Notes under the pieces: generated by a model | What the model was told of the DNA's origin: nothing | The model's database searches: none | The model's input: the letters and a program-made list of their open reading frames with translations, nothing else | DNA from: Methylocystaceae bacterium | Lineage (GTDB): Bacteria; Pseudomonadota; Alphaproteobacteria; Rhizobiales; Beijerinckiaceae | Direction of reading: 5' to 3' | Length of the DNA stretch: 40,354 nt | Assembly (NCBI GenBank): GCA_009921565.1 | Contig: RFXM01000005.1 | Span: 1-40,354 of the forward strand | Shown: in pieces, positions 38,196 to 40,354 of the stretch | Numbering within the stretch: position 1 is the first letter of the stretch | How the letters are laid out: each line of letters opens with the position of its first letter | Program-made: the position numbers and the translations under genes

Positions 38196-38873
38196 TTAAT
38201 TACGCGGCGAAGGGGCTTGTTGAGGAGGTGAGTCAGCGTCTTTCGGCCCTCCAGTTTTATCCCCATTGCCTTTAATCATGGATAAAATCCGCTGTCGTGT
38301 TTGGTTGGAAACGCCTTTTGCCCGCGCCAAGGGTACAAACCCCGCCCCGTCATAAACAAAGGCGCCAGCATCTTCTATGACAATATCCCCCGAGGCCAAA
38401 GTTGGGTCATTACGAGAGAGTTTTACCGAGTCAGATTGAGCAGATTGGGGATTATTACAGTTACAATTTGCAACTGTTTTAGTACGAAATGCGAAAGCAA
38501 AAGGTTGAGCGCTATAGCGCTGGCCAGCTTGATTTCTGGCATACTTAATACTGCCGCCATCATAGATTTCCACTGGAGCTGATGGACAGGCGAATTCACA
38601 TGATTCCTGTTTTGAAGCCCGAGATGATTTAATCAAAGGGAAAAAATATCCATCACAGGTTCGTACACAGTATCCGCCTGTTGAGGGACCTGCTTCTGCG
38701 GATCCCTCCGTCTCTTCCCCCGTTCCTTCTATACGCTCCATTTGGCGATTAGCAGGCGGCGCGGTTTTTTGAGGAGCGCCTGAGCCAAATAAAAAATCGA
38801 GTAAATCTTCTGCTCTGACTGGATTAGATGAAGCAATGATGAGGGAGGCTGTCAGCAGAATTTTAAACAACAC
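38196..38873 (-). CDS. DUF2865-family secreted protein
   Basis: Signal peptide; GGYCVRTCDGYFFPLIKSSRASKQESCEFACPSAPVEIYDGGSIKYARNQAGQRYSAQPFAFAFRTKTVANCNCN is characteristic of DUF2865. Confidence 0.85.
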   Translation of the reverse strand: MLFKILLTASLIIASSNPVRAEDLLDFLFGSGAPQKTAPPANRQMERIEGTGEETEGSAEAGPSTGGYCVRTCDGYFFPLIKSSRASKQESCEFACPSAPVEIYDGGSIKYARNQAGQRYSAQPFAFAFRTKTVANCNCNNPQSAQSDSVKLSRNDPTLASGDIVIEDAGAFVYDGAGFVPLARAKGVSNQTRQRILSMIKGNGDKTGGPKDADSPPQQAPSPRN

Positions 38874-38904
38874 GGCTTAGGCCCCTAAATTTTCTAAAGA
38901 TGTA

Positions 38905-38981
38905 TGGCGACCCCGGAAGGATTCGAACCTCCGACCCACTGCTTCGAAGGCAGTTGCTCTATCCAGCTGAGCTACGGAGCC
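38905..38981 (-). tRNA. tRNA-Arg (anticodon TCG), CCA encoded
   Basis: Minus strand GGCTCCGTAGCTCAGCTGGATAGAGCAACTGCCTTCGAAGCAGTGGGTCGGAGGTTCGAATCCTTCCGGGGTCGCCA: D-loop, ACTGC-CTTCGAA-GCAGT anticodon arm, GGTTCGAATCC T-arm, 7-bp acceptor stem. Confidence 0.96.
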
Positions 38982-39403
38982 ATTATTTACAATCAATAAC
39001 TAATGTGACGCTGGCAGATTGGTAACAAATCCACAGTAATAGCTGAGGCGTCAAGCTGCTAAGGCTAAATCTTTGACCTGTCTCTTTTACCTTAGTTATA
39101 TCTGGGAGGCTATACTATGTTCGCGCAATTTAAAGAAATCCTCTCTGCTAGAGATTTTTTTGATTGATCAGTGATATCGAAAACGACTTTTGGCGAGTTA
39201 ACGCCAGACACAGGCAGTCTTTAGCGCATATAGATAGGTGGATGGTCTGGGGATAAATGGAGCTTCCTTAAATAATATCTTTGCAATAAATAACATCGAC
39301 ATGGTCTGTTCATGCCGATGATTTAATTATTTAGCTTAGGAAAGAGCTCCTGAAACTTAGGGGCGATTAAATTTTTTTAGAAACTAGTAAAAGACAAAAC
39401 TGA

Positions 39404-39625
39404 TTATCTGCGCCGCTCAGGTCGACTATAGGCTTTTTTGGCGCACTCGGAGCAATAGGGGCTGCCCTCAACAGCAGGTTCTCCACAAAACCTATCTGGG
39501 GTATCATCAATACCGCCGAGAGGAAATTTACACATGCCCACGCGAAGATTGTCAAAATCGACGCCGGGAAGCGCCGAATTAGATTTGGCGGCTTTGGTTG
39601 CGGAAGTTTTAGATGTTTCAGCCAT
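39404..39625 (-). CDS. short GcrA C-terminal-domain-like protein
   Basis: 73 aa: MCKFPLGGIDDTPDRFCGEPAVEGSPYCSECAKKAYSRPERRR matches the CKWPIGDP..(F)xFCG.....PYC..H...AY C-terminal pattern of GcrA, without the N-terminal HTH. Confidence 0.7.
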   Translation of the reverse strand: MAETSKTSATKAAKSNSALPGVDFDNLRVGMCKFPLGGIDDTPDRFCGEPAVEGSPYCSECAKKAYSRPERRR

Positions 39626-40354
39626 CTAAATTGCTTAACAGGCTTGCTTTAAAGATCAGTTAATCGGCTAATCTCTGGTAAGCATTTGGCAAATATTCTT
39701 AAGCAGATTTTTGCGCTTGATCGCCAAAGAACGAAAAAATAGATCAATTCCTAAAGGTTTATTAAACGTGTTAAATAGTTCAAGATTGCTTTATTTGATA
39801 CCGCTAAGGTTGGGTCAGTTTCAGAGTTGGGGGATGCTATGTGTAAAATATTCGATATACTCCCCAAGGTTAAATTAACATAAAATTAACCGCATTCAAT
39901 CCGCATTTATTAATGCAGAAATAAACTAGTTTATTTTGACCCTAGTTATTCACGTTGAGGAGAGGTAGTAAGATAAAGTGACACGAAAAATAATTTAAAG
40001 ACCACAGCTAGATCTAAACTAACAATCATCATTGACAGCAAGCTTTTAAAAATTGAGAATAGAAATTAAACTGCAAGTAATTTGAATTCATAGATTAAAA
40101 TTATATAAAACAGCGAATGAAAATAATTTAATAGTTGTTTACGTCAGATAAATCCCCCTACTCTAGATAGCTGAAGAAAAGATCGAAATCAGGAAGCGAA
40201 GTAAAAAAAATGTACAAACAGATAAAGATACTAGCTAATAAAATTGAAGATAAATTCAATTGTTAGTTACGTTTTCATCCACAAAATACTATCAAGCCTC
40301 AGCTTAACTAAATTAGTTTTTTTATAAATGTTTTAATTAACCAATCCTTTGCTA

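Noticed and set aside
39367-39555. 62-aa minus ORF overlapping the GcrA-like gene
   Set aside because: Alternative frame of 39404-39625 with no recognisable motif.

Overview
The window reads as an alphaproteobacterial chromosome segment, probably Hyphomicrobiales-like with moderate-to-low GC. This is inferred from gene order and families only; no search was run. It starts inside an Mrp/ApbC gene, followed by a TPP-riboswitch-thiC unit, mog/moaB, dapB, gpmA, an orphan membrane protein, alkB, cytochrome c, cysG converging on hemC-hemD, metG-tatD-MBL and a two-domain cold-shock protein. Next comes the conserved alphaproteobacterial block mazG / hflX-hfq / ntrX-ntrY-ntrC-ntrB-dusB / ispDF / arfB / cinA(pncC) / ratA-lipA / dnaE, then phasin, a SPOR-domain D,D-carboxypeptidase, a DUF2478 protein, a cystathionine beta-lyase, a Nudix protein, a DUF2865 protein, tRNA-Arg(TCG) and a short GcrA-C-terminal-like protein. 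The last ~0.7 kb is AT-rich with no supported gene. I saw no CRISPR array, prophage, transposase or obvious defence island. The best items for a second look are: a stand-alone GcrA-like sigma70-interaction-type domain; a consensus phasin promoter with a TGC-N3-GCA operator in its spacer and a second copy exactly 31 bp away; a small gene-like frame with an in-frame stop at codon 4; a three-part GGGTCTA switch-like structure after the MBL gene; an NtrX lacking GAFTGA; a Nudix protein with a degenerate box; and several unexplained palindromes.
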